This document shows positions 8,496 to 17,423 of a stretch of 64,000 nucleotides of DNA, one piece after another. Numbering within the stretch: position 1 is the stretch's first letter; every line of letters begins with the position of its first letter. This DNA is from CAUPWF01 sp963515125 (GTDB taxonomy: Bacteria > Bacillota > Clostridia > Lachnospirales > Lachnospiraceae): positions 124,001 through 188,000 of the forward strand of contig JBQKKG010000002.1 in assembly GCA_052116865.1 (NCBI GenBank), given 5' to 3'. The notes beneath the pieces were generated by a model, which was given only the letters and a program-made list of their open reading frames with translations, was not told the origin of the DNA and searched no databases. The position numbers and the translations under genes are program-made.

Positions 8496-9290
8496 ATGTT
8501 ATCCATTCACAATGTATATAAAACTTTTAATAAAGGAACTGTAAATCAAAAAATAGCACTGCAAGGATTAAACCTTGAACTAAAACCAGGAGATTTTGTC
8601 ACTATAATTGGTGGAAATGGCGCTGGAAAATCGACAATGTTAAATATGATTGCTGGAGTATATCCGATAGACAGGGGCAGTATTTATTTGAATGATATGG
8701 ACATCTCTGACCAGTCAGAATACAAACGTGCTTATATGCTTGGCCGTGTATTTCAAGACCCTATGATGGGTACTGCCGGAGATATGGAGATTCAAGAAAA
8801 TATGGCAATGGCCTACCGTCGTGGAAAAAAACGTTTTTTAGGATGGGGCATTTCCAAATTGGAGAAAAAATTGTTTCAAAAAAAATTAACTACATTAGAT
8901 TTAGGGTTAGAAGATCGTATGACTTCTAAAGTCGGATTGTTATCAGGCGGTCAACGCCAGGCGTTAACACTTTTAATGGCCACGTTGCAGAAACCAAATC
9001 TCCTACTTCTAGACGAACACACTGCTGCTCTCGATCCTAAAACAGCAAAAAAAGTATTGGAACTTACGGATAGAATCGTATCCAAGGATCAATTAACAGC
9101 GCTCATGGTTACCCACAATATGAAAGACGCCATTCAATATGGAAACCGCTTAATTATGATGCACGAAGGGCGTATTATATATGATATCTCTGGTGACGCC
9201 AAAAAGAATCTAAAAGTATCTGATTTGTTGCAAAAATTTGAAGAAGTAAATGGCGATGACTTCGCCAATGACCGTATGTTATTAGCATAA
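8496..9290 (+). CDS. ABC transporter ATP-binding protein
   Basis: 264-residue ATPase of the importer. Walker A is GGNGAGKST (about residues 38-46), the signature is LSGGQRQAL (about 148-156), Walker B is LLLLDEHTAALD (about 167-178), and the switch histidine lies in MVTHN. The usual D-E-P of Walker B reads D-E-H here, as seen in some BPD_transp_2 partners. Same operon as the binding protein and permease; a hairpin at 9296-9326 follows the stop. Confidence 0.93.
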   Translation: MLSIHNVYKTFNKGTVNQKIALQGLNLELKPGDFVTIIGGNGAGKSTMLNMIAGVYPIDRGSIYLNDMDISDQSEYKRAYMLGRVFQDPMMGTAGDMEIQENMAMAYRRGKKRFLGWGISKLEKKLFQKKLTTLDLGLEDRMTSKVGLLSGGQRQALTLLMATLQKPNLLLLDEHTAALDPKTAKKVLELTDRIVSKDQLTALMVTHNMKDAIQYGNRLIMMHEGRIIYDISGDAKKNLKVSDLLQKFEEVNGDDFANDRMLLA

Positions 9291-9295
9291 CAAAA

Positions 9296-9326
9296 GAATT
9301 GCCATGCTTACATAGCTTGGCAATTC
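9296..9326. terminator. Bidirectional terminator hairpin between the ABC operon and sir2
   Basis: GAATTGCCA (9296-9304) pairs with TGGCAATTC (9318-9326), with a further GCT/AGC pairing inside. On the minus strand TTTTGTT follows, making it a better terminator for the sirtuin gene; the plus-strand tail is only moderately T-rich. Confidence 0.65.
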
Positions 9327-9353
9327 TCCTCTTATGCCTCTTAACTTTTCAAA

Positions 9354-10082
9354 TCAAACCTTAAGTTTGGAAAATATTTGTCCTATCGATCCCTGAATGT
9401 TTAACTGTGCCTCTCCATCCCGCGAAGTTGCCTCTCTATTAATAACGACTAGATTCTTACCTCTAAAATAATCAATAAAACTTGCTGCTGGATATACACT
9501 AAGGGACGTTCCACCTATAATTAATGTATCCGCATTGGCTATGGAGTGTACTGTCTGCTGAATCACTTCTTGATCCAGCCCTTCTTCATATAATACCACA
9601 TCAGGCTTGATAATACCGCAACATGTACAACGTGGAATTCCTTTTGTCTGCTTTATATAGTTAGCATCATAGAATGCACCACACGTTTGACAATAATTTC
9701 GATGAATACTTCCATGTAATTCCAACACCTGCTTACTTCCTGCCATTTGATGCAATCCATCAATATTTTGTGTTACGATTGCAGACAGCTTCTTTGCATG
9801 TTCCAATTCTGCCAACTTTAGGTGCGCTTTATTGGGTTTCGCATCAAGATACATCATTTTCTTTTTATAGAATTCATAGAATTCTTCCGTATGGTTTACA
9901 AAAAAGCTATGACTAACTACTTGCTCCGGAGAGTATTTGTACTGTTGCTGATATAATCCATCGCTACTCCGAAAATCTGGTATATTACTTTCCGTTGATA
10001 CACCAGCTCCACCAAAAAATACGATATGATTACTACTATCAATAATTGTTTGTAATTGTATAATCTGACTTTCTATATCCAT
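9354..10082 (-). CDS. cobB: NAD-dependent protein deacylase (sirtuin, Sir2 family)
   Basis: About 242 residues. The NAD site GGAGVSTESNIPDFRS is near residue 25, TQNIDGLH follows, and the catalytic histidine lies in LELHGSIHRNYC. A zinc ribbon is formed by CQTC and CTCC. The enzyme removes acyl groups from lysines using NAD. The start at 10082 has AAGGAGGAG six bases upstream, whereas an upstream in-frame start at 10187 would run through the terminator of xpt; the shorter form is therefore annotated. The symbol is by family, not by proven orthology. Confidence 0.92.
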   Translation of the reverse strand: MDIESQIIQLQTIIDSSNHIVFFGGAGVSTESNIPDFRSSDGLYQQQYKYSPEQVVSHSFFVNHTEEFYEFYKKKMMYLDAKPNKAHLKLAELEHAKKLSAIVTQNIDGLHQMAGSKQVLELHGSIHRNYCQTCGAFYDANYIKQTKGIPRCTCCGIIKPDVVLYEEGLDQEVIQQTVHSIANADTLIIGGTSLSVYPAASFIDYFRGKNLVVINREATSRDGEAQLNIQGSIGQIFSKLKV

Positions 10083-10104
10083 AATCTCCTCCTTATAACT
10101 AAAA

Positions 10105-10133
10105 GACGAGAGCCCTATATGGAATCTCCCGTC
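10105..10133 (-). terminator. Terminator after xpt
   Basis: Minus-strand stem GACGGGAG (10126-10133) with CTCTCGTC (10105-10112), one G-U pair, 13-base loop, followed by TTTT. It lies between xpt and the sirtuin start. Confidence 0.6.
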
Positions 10134-10143
10134 CTCTATTATC

Positions 10144-10722
10144 CTATGCTCGAAAGAAGACTTCTCCAGTCTTTGCATCCATACCATCTACGATTGCTAA
10201 AGATTCTACTCTTACTCCTCTGTCTCGTAACATTTTTCCACCTTGTTGGAATCCCTTTTCAATAGCAATTCCGACGCCTTCTACCATTCCACCTGCACTT
10301 TCCACAATATCAATCAAACCATTCACTGCACATCCATTTGCTAAGAAGTCATCAATAATTAAAATATGCTCCCCTTCCATAATATACTTTTTAGAAACAA
10401 TCACATCATATGTTCTTTTATGTGTGAACGACTCTATCTGGCTCGAATATACCTCTCCATCTATGTTAATGCTTTGACTTTTCTTTGCAAAAACAACCGG
10501 TACATCAAAATACTGTGCCACAATACAGGCAATTCCAATTCCGGATGCTTCTATTGTAAGAATCTTATCTACCGTTTGCCCTGCAAATAGTCGCTTATAT
10601 TCTTTCCCCATTTCCTTGAATAAACTAATATCCATTTGATGATTCAAGAAATTATCAACCTTTAAAACATTACCTTCTTTGACGATTCCATCTCTTCGAA
10701 TTCTTTCTTTTAGAATTTCCAT
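10144..10722 (-). CDS. xpt: Xanthine phosphoribosyltransferase
   Basis: Converts xanthine and PRPP to XMP in purine salvage. 192 residues; the N terminus MEILKERIRRDGIVKEGNVL and the loop LTIEASGIGIACIVAQYF are typical of Xpt, and the PRPP motif is ILIIDDFLANGCAVNGLI (about residues 121-138). In many Firmicutes xpt follows a purine riboswitch; I looked for one in the leader at 10723-10800 and do not see it. A plain promoter is present instead. Confidence 0.94.
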   Translation of the reverse strand: MEILKERIRRDGIVKEGNVLKVDNFLNHQMDISLFKEMGKEYKRLFAGQTVDKILTIEASGIGIACIVAQYFDVPVVFAKKSQSINIDGEVYSSQIESFTHKRTYDVIVSKKYIMEGEHILIIDDFLANGCAVNGLIDIVESAGGMVEGVGIAIEKGFQQGGKMLRDRGVRVESLAIVDGMDAKTGEVFFRA

Positions 10723-10756
10723 CTTAATTCCCTTTCTCCTTTTGAATATAACTTTT

Positions 10757-10785
10757 ATAATACCACTCTCCCCCTCGTTTTACAA
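10757..10785 (-). promoter_or_regulatory. Promoter of xpt
   Basis: Minus-strand -35 TTGTAA (10780-10785), 17-base spacer, -10 TATTAT (10757-10762), about 35 bases before the ATG. The leader is too short for a purine riboswitch. Confidence 0.55.
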
Positions 10786-10884
10786 TTGTTTTATTTATAG
10801 ACTACGGTCTAAAAAATGTTCATTTTTTAACATTCTTGTGATAGAATAGAACATATAATAAAATTTCTTTAGGAGGAAAAGCCC

Positions 10885-12084
10885 ATGATTTATTGTAGTA
10901 GTCATTTACTTACAGGAGATGGTATCACTCATATCAAAGATGCCGCTATCTGCATCGGAACAAATGGAAAAATTCAGGCAGTTGGTACAAGGGCAGATAT
11001 AATAGCAAAATATCCAAATGAACAGATTACTAATTATGGCAATGCGACAATATTACCCGGTCTATTTGATATGCATGTTCATTTTGGTTACTATTATAGT
11101 CAGCCAGATCAATTCAATTATGATGATTACATGATTGCATATTATGCGTTAGAGCAGGCCAAGCTTGCCTTAAGTCTTGGCATTACCACTGTTCGAGATT
11201 TATCCTCTCCCCATAACTTATGCAAGCAATTGCGATTGGCGGGAGAAAAAGGCTATGCATCTGTACCACGAATCTTCCATTCTGATACTGGAATGTGTAT
11301 GACTGGTGGGCATGGCCATGATGATGGTATTGTAGAAGTTGACAGTCCTTGGGGAATCCGTAAAGAAGTAAGAAAACAAATTCGCGACGGAGTAGATTGG
11401 ATTAAAGTACTTACCAGTAATCGTACAAGTATTCCCGAATATACGCAAGAAGAATTAGACGCCGCAGTAGAGGAATCTCACCGTGTGGGAATGAAATGTG
11501 CGGTTCATGCGGGTCTACAACCAGCACTACAAATGTGTATTGATGCTGGATTCGATACAATCGAACATGGGACTTTCCTTACACTTGATCAAGTGAAGCA
11601 AATGGCCGCAAATGGTCAGACTTGGGTTCCTACAATGACTGCCTATACTGTACTATATGAATTCTGTAAAGATAAACTTAAAAATGGTGTGGATGCCTCT
11701 GATCGAATTGCCGTCAAAGCAATGAAAGATATGGCCTTCTTCGAGCCAGCATTCAATGCCTATAAAAACAATTTCAAAGCATTCTATGATACGGGCGTTA
11801 ATATTGTAACCGGAAGTGACATGGTTTTATATGATGCACCTCCACTCCCAATCAATCGGGAGTTAGAGCTTATGGTTACCTATGGTATTACTCCAATTGA
11901 AGCACTGAAAACAGCCACGGTAAACTGTGCAAATGTACTTGGCATTCATGATATTACTGGGGAATTGAAACTAGGTTTAGAAGCAGATATGATTGTCGTC
12001 TCTGGAAATGTAGCAGAAGACATTACTGCATTGAACCATCTACAATGTGTTTATATGAATGGGGCTATGGTACATAAAAATTAA
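10885..12084 (+). CDS. Amidohydrolase family protein (imidazolonepropionase / Xaa-Pro dipeptidase-like)
   Basis: 399-residue metal-dependent hydrolase. HVHFG (about residues 66-70) gives the first two metal histidines, WIKVL (about 172) the bridging lysine, CAVHAG and IEHGTF the next two histidines, and VTGSDMV (about 311) the catalytic aspartate. The small N- and C-terminal beta segments of the superfamily are present, with LKLGLEADMIVVSGN near the end. Relatives act on cyclic amides or Xaa-Pro-type substrates; substrate unassigned. TAGGAGG precedes the ATG. Single-gene unit divergent from xpt. Confidence 0.87.
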   Translation: MIYCSSHLLTGDGITHIKDAAICIGTNGKIQAVGTRADIIAKYPNEQITNYGNATILPGLFDMHVHFGYYYSQPDQFNYDDYMIAYYALEQAKLALSLGITTVRDLSSPHNLCKQLRLAGEKGYASVPRIFHSDTGMCMTGGHGHDDGIVEVDSPWGIRKEVRKQIRDGVDWIKVLTSNRTSIPEYTQEELDAAVEESHRVGMKCAVHAGLQPALQMCIDAGFDTIEHGTFLTLDQVKQMAANGQTWVPTMTAYTVLYEFCKDKLKNGVDASDRIAVKAMKDMAFFEPAFNAYKNNFKAFYDTGVNIVTGSDMVLYDAPPLPINRELELMVTYGITPIEALKTATVNCANVLGIHDITGELKLGLEADMIVVSGNVAEDITALNHLQCVYMNGAMVHKN

Positions 12085-12119
12085 ATAACTTTCTTAAAAA
12101 ACTTTCTAATTAAAATATT

Positions 12120-12147
12120 GGCGTGGATGAGTAATTGCATCCACGCC
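12120..12147. terminator. Bidirectional terminator between the amidohydrolase gene and nth
   Basis: Perfect 10-bp stem GGCGTGGATG (12120-12129) and CATCCACGCC (12138-12147) with an 8-base loop. The minus-strand side is followed by AATATTTTAATT, so it best serves nth. Confidence 0.75.
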
Positions 12148-12183
12148 AGTATCATAACTCCTTCTCTTAATCCTCGTGCCTCT

Positions 12184-12804
12184 CTATATTCTTTGCTTAC
12201 ACCATGTCTCCAATTCACATTTTTCACAATATGCCTTTCTTGCCGTGCAGATTGCCCTTCCATGATAAATCAATTGAAAATTAATGCGATTCCAATGTTC
12301 CTTGGGCAAAATTTTCATTAATTCTTGCTCTACCTCCACGGGATTCTTACCACTTGTCCACCCTAATCTTTTTGAAATTCGAAATACATGCGTATCCACG
12401 GTAACACCTGGAATTCCATAGGCATCTGCCAAAAATAAGGTCGCAGTTTTTCGTCCCACACCTGCTAGCATAATCAATTCTTCTATCGACATTGGTACCT
12501 TACCTTTATAATTTACAATCAACTGAGTACAACATTTCTTCATATTCTTTGCCTTACTCTTATGTAACCCGATTGTCCTAATTGCTTGTTCAATTGACTC
12601 CACCGATGCATTGGCGACATCTTCTAGTTGTGGGAATGATTTCCACAAGTAAGGAAGTACCTCTTCGACCTGCTTGTCTGTACTTTGCGCACTCAGCATA
12701 ATGGCAACGAGCAGTTGCCAATCTTGCGTATGCAAAAATCCTTTTTTTGTTGTTCCATAAACTTTATCTAGAATAGATAGGATATTACAAATAGAATGTT
12801 TCAT
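12184..12804 (-). CDS. nth: Endonuclease III (base excision repair glycosylase/AP lyase)
   Basis: Removes oxidised pyrimidines and cuts at abasic sites. 206-residue product. The helix-hairpin-helix reads LAGVGRKTATLFLADAYG with the catalytic lysine, followed by VDTHVFR with the catalytic aspartate. The C-terminal iron-sulfur site is intact: Cys-x6-Cys-x2-Cys-x5-Cys in CTARKAYCEKCELETWC. The ATG at 12804 with GAGGTG upstream gives the family length; a longer reading to 12963 would overlap the MerR gene. It follows that gene by 37 bases. Confidence 0.94.
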   Translation of the reverse strand: MKHSICNILSILDKVYGTTKKGFLHTQDWQLLVAIMLSAQSTDKQVEEVLPYLWKSFPQLEDVANASVESIEQAIRTIGLHKSKAKNMKKCCTQLIVNYKGKVPMSIEELIMLAGVGRKTATLFLADAYGIPGVTVDTHVFRISKRLGWTSGKNPVEVEQELMKILPKEHWNRINFQLIYHGRAICTARKAYCEKCELETWCKQRI

Positions 12805-12841
12805 CACCTCTATAGCCCTTTCATTGAACAGATATCTTTTT

Positions 12842-13690
12842 TTAAATTTTACAAACTGGTATCTGTATCTCAGATAACCACTCATCTTCTGCGTCTTTGT
12901 TCCACACACCATCGATATAAGATTCCCTAATATTACCGCTGATTTTATATCCATTTTCTTCAATATATTTCAATACTTTTGCGTAGGATTTTGGAAACGT
13001 ATTATAAGAACCTTTATGAAAAATGCATGCGGCTTCCTTTATATTAGGAAAAATTTGAAATTTAACTAGATTTGAATCCATTCCAATCTCAGTTACGGCC
13101 TCACATGTTTCAACCAGTATCTGTTCCTCTTTATACCCCGGTTCCAGATAGTGGGTAAAACAGTACCCTGGCTGGGCACAGATACAATCAAGCCGTTCCA
13201 TCTCAGCCCCCATCTTTGGCATTAGCTCAAAAAGATTATCATAATTTTCTACCGTAACCTTCATGGTTGCTACTATTACCTCCGGAAGACTCTTAATCAG
13301 TACATGGGCTGATAAATCAATTTGCTCCTCCGTAAGATAACTTTCTACTTGGGCGAGTTTTGCCGTCAGTTCTGCTATCTCTTTTAAAATCTGCTTTTTT
13401 TTGGAAAATAGTAACTCTTTTTCTGATTTTCCTTTCTGAATCTCTCTTATCTCTTCCAAAGAAAATCCCATATTCTTTAACGCTAGAATTTGGTGTAAAT
13501 CCGCCATTTGACTGGATGCATAATACCGATATCCATTCTCCTCTTCTATGTAAGCTGGTTCTAATAACCCCTGCTCATCATAATGACGTAAGGCTTTAAT
13601 AGTTACACGATTCATGCTAGCAAACATTCCAATTCTGTAAAATTTATCTTGAATCTTTTCTTTACAGTAATATTCTTGCTTCATTCTCAT
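12842..13690 (-). CDS. MerR-family transcriptional regulator with GyrI-like effector domain (BmrR/TipA type)
   Basis: 282 residues. The N terminus has the winged helix FYRIGMFASMNRVTIKALRHYDEQGLL (about 17-43, shown by its R-H-Y-D-E core), a coiled-coil linker follows, and the C-terminal half resembles the GyrI/AraC effector domain that binds drugs. GGAGG lies 7 bases before the ATG. It sits directly after an ABC-2 exporter operon whose promoter has the 19-base spacer of MerR-activated promoters, so it probably activates that exporter on binding a toxic compound. The ligand is unknown. Confidence 0.88.
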   Translation of the reverse strand: MRMKQEYYCKEKIQDKFYRIGMFASMNRVTIKALRHYDEQGLLEPAYIEEENGYRYYASSQMADLHQILALKNMGFSLEEIREIQKGKSEKELLFSKKKQILKEIAELTAKLAQVESYLTEEQIDLSAHVLIKSLPEVIVATMKVTVENYDNLFELMPKMGAEMERLDCICAQPGYCFTHYLEPGYKEEQILVETCEAVTEIGMDSNLVKFQIFPNIKEAACIFHKGSYNTFPKSYAKVLKYIEENGYKISGNIRESYIDGVWNKDAEDEWLSEIQIPVCKI

Positions 13691-13742
13691 TCTATATCCT
13701 CCACTCCACTTTGGTCAATCATGACAGCTATTAATATATTTA

Positions 13743-14483
13743 CTATTCCCATCGGAAGGCATTGACTGAAATGATACTACATATTACTGTGATTGCCAGT
13801 AATAATATCACAATCCCAACTACATGCTCTATCTGTGCTCCTATGGATATTGCCTTCATTAACTTGATTCCCTGCGTCAATGGTAATATGGATGCAACTT
13901 TTTGTAATCCTGTGGGAAACAATTCATAAGGAATGGTCGCACCCGATAAAAATAGCATAGGAAAATAAACTGCGCTTGTCACTGCATTTGCCGTTTTCAC
14001 AGTTTTGCACAGACTTGCCAATAACAATCCAATACTAAACATAGAGATAAGGGTAAGTACCCATGCTCCCACAAATGCCAAAGTACTACCCGTCATATGA
14101 TATCCCAGTAGCAAAACTGCCACTGCGGTCACAGCTATGGCGGATAACATTGCGATTACAATATTACAGGCCATGACAGCACCCAAAATCCATCTAGGAC
14201 TACATGGTGTAACAAAGAAATGCTTTAATATCCGTTTATCACGATAATCTGCTATGGTAAGTGGAATTCCCATAAATGCGCAAGCGCATATACCCACGGC
14301 AATCAAGGATGCGTACGCACTTTCTAGATACGTGTACCCACCGTCACCCGCCGACCTACCTCCAGCAATCACTGCAATCAAAAAAAGAACCCCTACTGGC
14401 ATACATATCCCAAATATGATCCCATCACAAGAACGAAATCCAAGCTTTTGTTCAATAGTATACATTTTAAAAAATCTTCTCAT
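13743..14483 (-). CDS. ABC-2 type transporter permease
   Basis: 246-residue membrane protein with six hydrophobic segments in the ABC-2 arrangement; the motif SGATIPYELFPTGLQKVASILPLTQGIKLM near the C terminus (LPLT core) is the family hallmark. Its ATG overlaps the stop of the upstream ATPase gene by four bases (ATGA). Together they form an exporter of the drug or lipid efflux class. The substrate is not visible. Confidence 0.9.
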   Translation of the reverse strand: MRRFFKMYTIEQKLGFRSCDGIIFGICMPVGVLFLIAVIAGGRSAGDGGYTYLESAYASLIAVGICACAFMGIPLTIADYRDKRILKHFFVTPCSPRWILGAVMACNIVIAMLSAIAVTAVAVLLLGYHMTGSTLAFVGAWVLTLISMFSIGLLLASLCKTVKTANAVTSAVYFPMLFLSGATIPYELFPTGLQKVASILPLTQGIKLMKAISIGAQIEHVVGIVILLLAITVICSIISVNAFRWE

Positions 14484-15202
14484 AGTACAACCTCCTCACC
14501 CATATACCACAGATACGCTTCTTCTAAATGATCATAAGGGCTTTTTTCAATTACTTCTTTTACTGTTCCTTCCGTAATTTTTTTCCCATTTTTGATTAGA
14601 CAGATTCGGTCACATAAACTTTCTGCTTCTTCCATATAGTGTGTTGTGAGAAAAATAGTAGTTCCTTCCCTTTTTAACTCTTTTACAATCTTCCAGACCT
14701 CTCTTCTTGCTGCTGTATCTAAGCCCGTCGTTAATTCATCTAAGCATATAAGTTCTGGTGATGGAATTAGCGCCAATACTACAGATAATTTTTGCTTTTC
14801 TCCCCCTGACAATTTACTTACTAGTGTCTTTTCAAATGAATCTAACTTAAATCTCTCAAGTAGCTCATGATAATCAGCCGGTTTCTTATAAAGTACTGAT
14901 AGTTCCTGACAAATTTCTTCTACCTTGATATGGTTCTGATAATTAGATGCTTGAAGTTGTACTCCAACTCTCTCAAACAGGTCCTTTCTTTGTTGTATCG
15001 GCTTCATTCCTAATATCGAAACACTTCCACCATCTGCCCTTTTTAATCCAAGCATAGTTTCTATGGTAGTACTTTTACCTGCCCCATTATGGCCAAGTAA
15101 GCCAAATACCTCCTGGCTTTGCACAGAAAAAGACAACTGATCTACCACGGTTCTTCCTTTAAATATTTTTGTAAGATGATTCACTTCAATACATGTACTC
15201 AT
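14480..15202 (-). CDS. ABC transporter ATP-binding protein (ABC-2 drug exporter class)
   Basis: 240 residues: Walker A LLGHNGAGKSTT (about residues 34-45), signature LSGGEKQKLS (about 133-142), Walker B LICLDELTTGLD (about 153-164), switch histidine in TTHYMEE. First gene of the operon ATPase-permease-merR(-nth). AAAGGAGG precedes the ATG, which is about 26 bases from the -10 element of the MerR-type promoter. Confidence 0.93.
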   Translation of the reverse strand: MSTCIEVNHLTKIFKGRTVVDQLSFSVQSQEVFGLLGHNGAGKSTTIETMLGLKRADGGSVSILGMKPIQQRKDLFERVGVQLQASNYQNHIKVEEICQELSVLYKKPADYHELLERFKLDSFEKTLVSKLSGGEKQKLSVVLALIPSPELICLDELTTGLDTAARREVWKIVKELKREGTTIFLTTHYMEEAESLCDRICLIKNGKKITEGTVKEVIEKSPYDHLEEAYLWYMGEEVVL

Positions 15203-15227
15203 AATTCATAGCCTCCTTTACAAGACT

Positions 15228-15258
15228 ATGCTACAGTCTCCCCCAAGGGACGAGTCAA
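15228..15258 (-). promoter_or_regulatory. MerR-type promoter (19-bp spacer) of the ABC-2 exporter operon
   Basis: Minus-strand -35 TTGACT (15253-15258), a 19-base spacer (15234-15252) and -10 TAGCAT (15228-15233). A long spacer with a GC-rich dyad is the mark of promoters activated by MerR proteins, and this one closely resembles the bmr promoter of Bacillus. The MerR gene lies in the same operon. Confidence 0.78.
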
Positions 15259-15261
15259 TAC

Positions 15262-15906
15262 CTATTGTTCTTTACAAAATGTTCGTCCCACATTCTGAAT
15301 CTTATCAATAATCCATGAAGATATAGTCACAGTAACAAGAGAATAACTTATTCTGCTAAAAGGAATATAACTTAAAGAAAGCAAAAGTACTGTTAGATCT
15401 GTAAAGAGATAAGCTTTTGCTAGCCGGTGTTTCGTTACCTTAGTGATAACTAAAGCAAGTGCATCATCACCTCCACTGGAACCACCTTGGTACACAACTA
15501 GACCAACTCCAACTCCAACAAAAATACCCCCTAACACAGCCGCTAACAAGGGACGGTCAATCAAATTAGGTAAAACAACTGGAGAGACTTCCCAAACTCT
15601 ATAAAAGATTGACATACCAATTGTTGCGATAATAGAAAGTAAAATAAACCGCTTCCCTAAAAAGCGAACCCCCAACATATAGCAACCCAAATCTAGAACT
15701 ATGGTCATTAACCAAGGCGGAAGGCAGAATGTATGATCAAGAAGCAACACCATTCCTAAGACACCGCCTTCGGTAATACCGACTTGCCGATGAATATGAT
15801 AGAGCCCAAAGGATAAGATGGCTGTTCCTAACAGCATGATTGCTATTTGGGTAGGCTTCAGAATTATCTTGAGCTTTCTATATAATTGATACATGTTATT
15901 TCGCAT
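15262..15906 (-). CDS. YitT/YczE-type membrane protein
   Basis: 214 residues with five hydrophobic segments and no large soluble domain. The motifs ITEGGVLGMVLLL (about 50-62) and VYQGGSSGGDDALALVI (about 138-154) are characteristic of the YitT family, whose function is not established. Unlike many YitT proteins it lacks the C-terminal cytoplasmic DUF2179 domain. It is a lone gene between two exporter operons. Confidence 0.82.
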   Translation of the reverse strand: MRNNMYQLYRKLKIILKPTQIAIMLLGTAILSFGLYHIHRQVGITEGGVLGMVLLLDHTFCLPPWLMTIVLDLGCYMLGVRFLGKRFILLSIIATIGMSIFYRVWEVSPVVLPNLIDRPLLAAVLGGIFVGVGVGLVVYQGGSSGGDDALALVITKVTKHRLAKAYLFTDLTVLLLSLSYIPFSRISYSLVTVTISSWIIDKIQNVGRTFCKEQ

Positions 15907-16014
15907 TTTTGTTCTCCTATTTTTAGACTATTTTTTGTTATATTTGTAAAAATTATAAACCCTAGTATTATACAACAGTCAATAGGATTACTAAAACATT
16001 CGGTACATTATCAC

Positions 16015-16734
16015 CTAAAATATTACTCTTTTTTTAAATCTTTGATATAAGCCCCACATCCATATCACATAAACCAAAACAAAACCAACCAGATATACCT
16101 CCTCCTTACTTAACAGAAATTTTGCAATCCAAAAAGAAGGCATTACTCCAAATGCATATTGTACTGGTGTATGCAAAATAATCGGTACATACATTCCCAT
16201 CAAAATTAAACCAGATAGTTTTCCTACCGCCATCCCCTCTACCTTATTGGTTGAGACTGCAACAACCAGCATTGCGGTTGTTGCTCCCATAAGTGCTGAA
16301 CTAATGACAAGCGCTCCAAACGATAACGTGTCTATATCGGTCAAGCCAAATACACTTAATGTTATCATACTCATAACTCCAGAAATAATAGTTGGGTATC
16401 CAAATCTAGCCATAAGATATCCATCGACTCCTTCTGGGGTCACAGCCATATATCCCGCAATCTTATCATCAATCTCGCCCAATGCTACTAATGCCCCCGT
16501 AAATGCATACATGGTTCCTGGAAACATTGCAAGCATCCAATCAAATATATAATAAAATGGTTCTATGATCTGATCCTTCCCAAAATAACTGCACAAGAGG
16601 TGTTCCACTTCTGGAATCAAAAACCGAAATGCCACTCCTGCAAGTATGGGCGCAACACACAACATAAGTAGCATAAAATCTCTGCGTATCTGTGTGATCA
16701 TCTGACAAAAGGATATCCATGATTTATATATCAT
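16015..16734 (-). CDS. ABC transporter permease, second subunit of TetR-linked exporter
   Basis: 239-residue membrane protein with about six hydrophobic segments. Its ATG overlaps the stop of the preceding permease gene (ATGA). It has no strong family motif beyond the hydrophobic pattern and the operon position after an ABC-2 ATPase; pairs like this occur in fluoroquinolone-export-type systems. It ends in a short basic tail (RFKKRVIF). Confidence 0.78.
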   Translation of the reverse strand: MIYKSWISFCQMITQIRRDFMLLMLCVAPILAGVAFRFLIPEVEHLLCSYFGKDQIIEPFYYIFDWMLAMFPGTMYAFTGALVALGEIDDKIAGYMAVTPEGVDGYLMARFGYPTIISGVMSMITLSVFGLTDIDTLSFGALVISSALMGATTAMLVVAVSTNKVEGMAVGKLSGLILMGMYVPIILHTPVQYAFGVMPSFWIAKFLLSKEEVYLVGFVLVYVIWMWGLYQRFKKRVIF

Positions 16735-17423
16735 AAGGTTACCCCTCCCACACTTTTTAGCATCTTAGTTATACATCTTCTTGTAATGCAAAACACTACT
16801 CCAAGCCAGATAGTACTGCTAACAATTGCTAACACAATATACTCCTCACTACCCTGAATCAATTTCATCATGGCACATCCCGGATGTAGTAACATCCATA
16901 TATTATCTTTCTGCCAACCAAGACTATACGCAATCGGTGGCACAAACCCTAGAATCTCAAATGGTAATGTACCAATCACGTATTGCGTAAGACTTTCAAT
17001 GTTTGCTCCTACAATCAATCCCAATAGCGTAAACAAAAATGAAGCCAGACATATTCCCAATAGCGTTAATAACATATGGTTATTTTTAACAGTTACTGTT
17101 AATATTCCACCAACAATAACTGAAATGATACCAATAGAAATCACTTTCCCTAAAATATATTCTGTTGCTGTAACTGGGGACACCGCTATGGTGTTAAGCA
17201 CACGCTGGCTTTTTTCCAATAAAACAATAGCCCCCATAAAAAACATTCCCATTGCTGCCGGATCAGAATAAATCATAATATGACATGCACCCTCTTTCAC
17301 ATCCCCTTGTAATAATGATAAAATTCCTAAGTACAATAAGACCATTACAATGTAAATAAAATAAAACCCATATTTCCATTGACATTTTATGTCTCCTCTG
17401 ATTATCACCTTTAACCTTAACAT
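16731..17423 (-). CDS. ABC transporter permease, first subunit of TetR-linked exporter
   Basis: 230-residue membrane protein with about six hydrophobic segments. The segment EKSQRVLNTIAVSPVTATEYILGK (about residues 68-91) resembles the cytoplasmic coupling region of ABC-2 permeases. It overlaps the upstream ATPase stop by 7 bases and the next permease start by four, so the three genes are translationally linked. Confidence 0.8.
   Translation of the reverse strand: MLRLKVIIRGDIKCQWKYGFYFIYIVMVLLYLGILSLLQGDVKEGACHIMIYSDPAAMGMFFMGAIVLLEKSQRVLNTIAVSPVTATEYILGKVISIGIISVIVGGILTVTVKNNHMLLTLLGICLASFLFTLLGLIVGANIESLTQYVIGTLPFEILGFVPPIAYSLGWQKDNIWMLLHPGCAMMKLIQGSEEYIVLAIVSSTIWLGVVFCITRRCITKMLKSVGGVTL

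Noticed and set aside
10723..10884. Purine riboswitch before xpt
   Set aside because: The conserved purine aptamer core is not present; the promoter lies only about 35 bases from the ATG, leaving no room.
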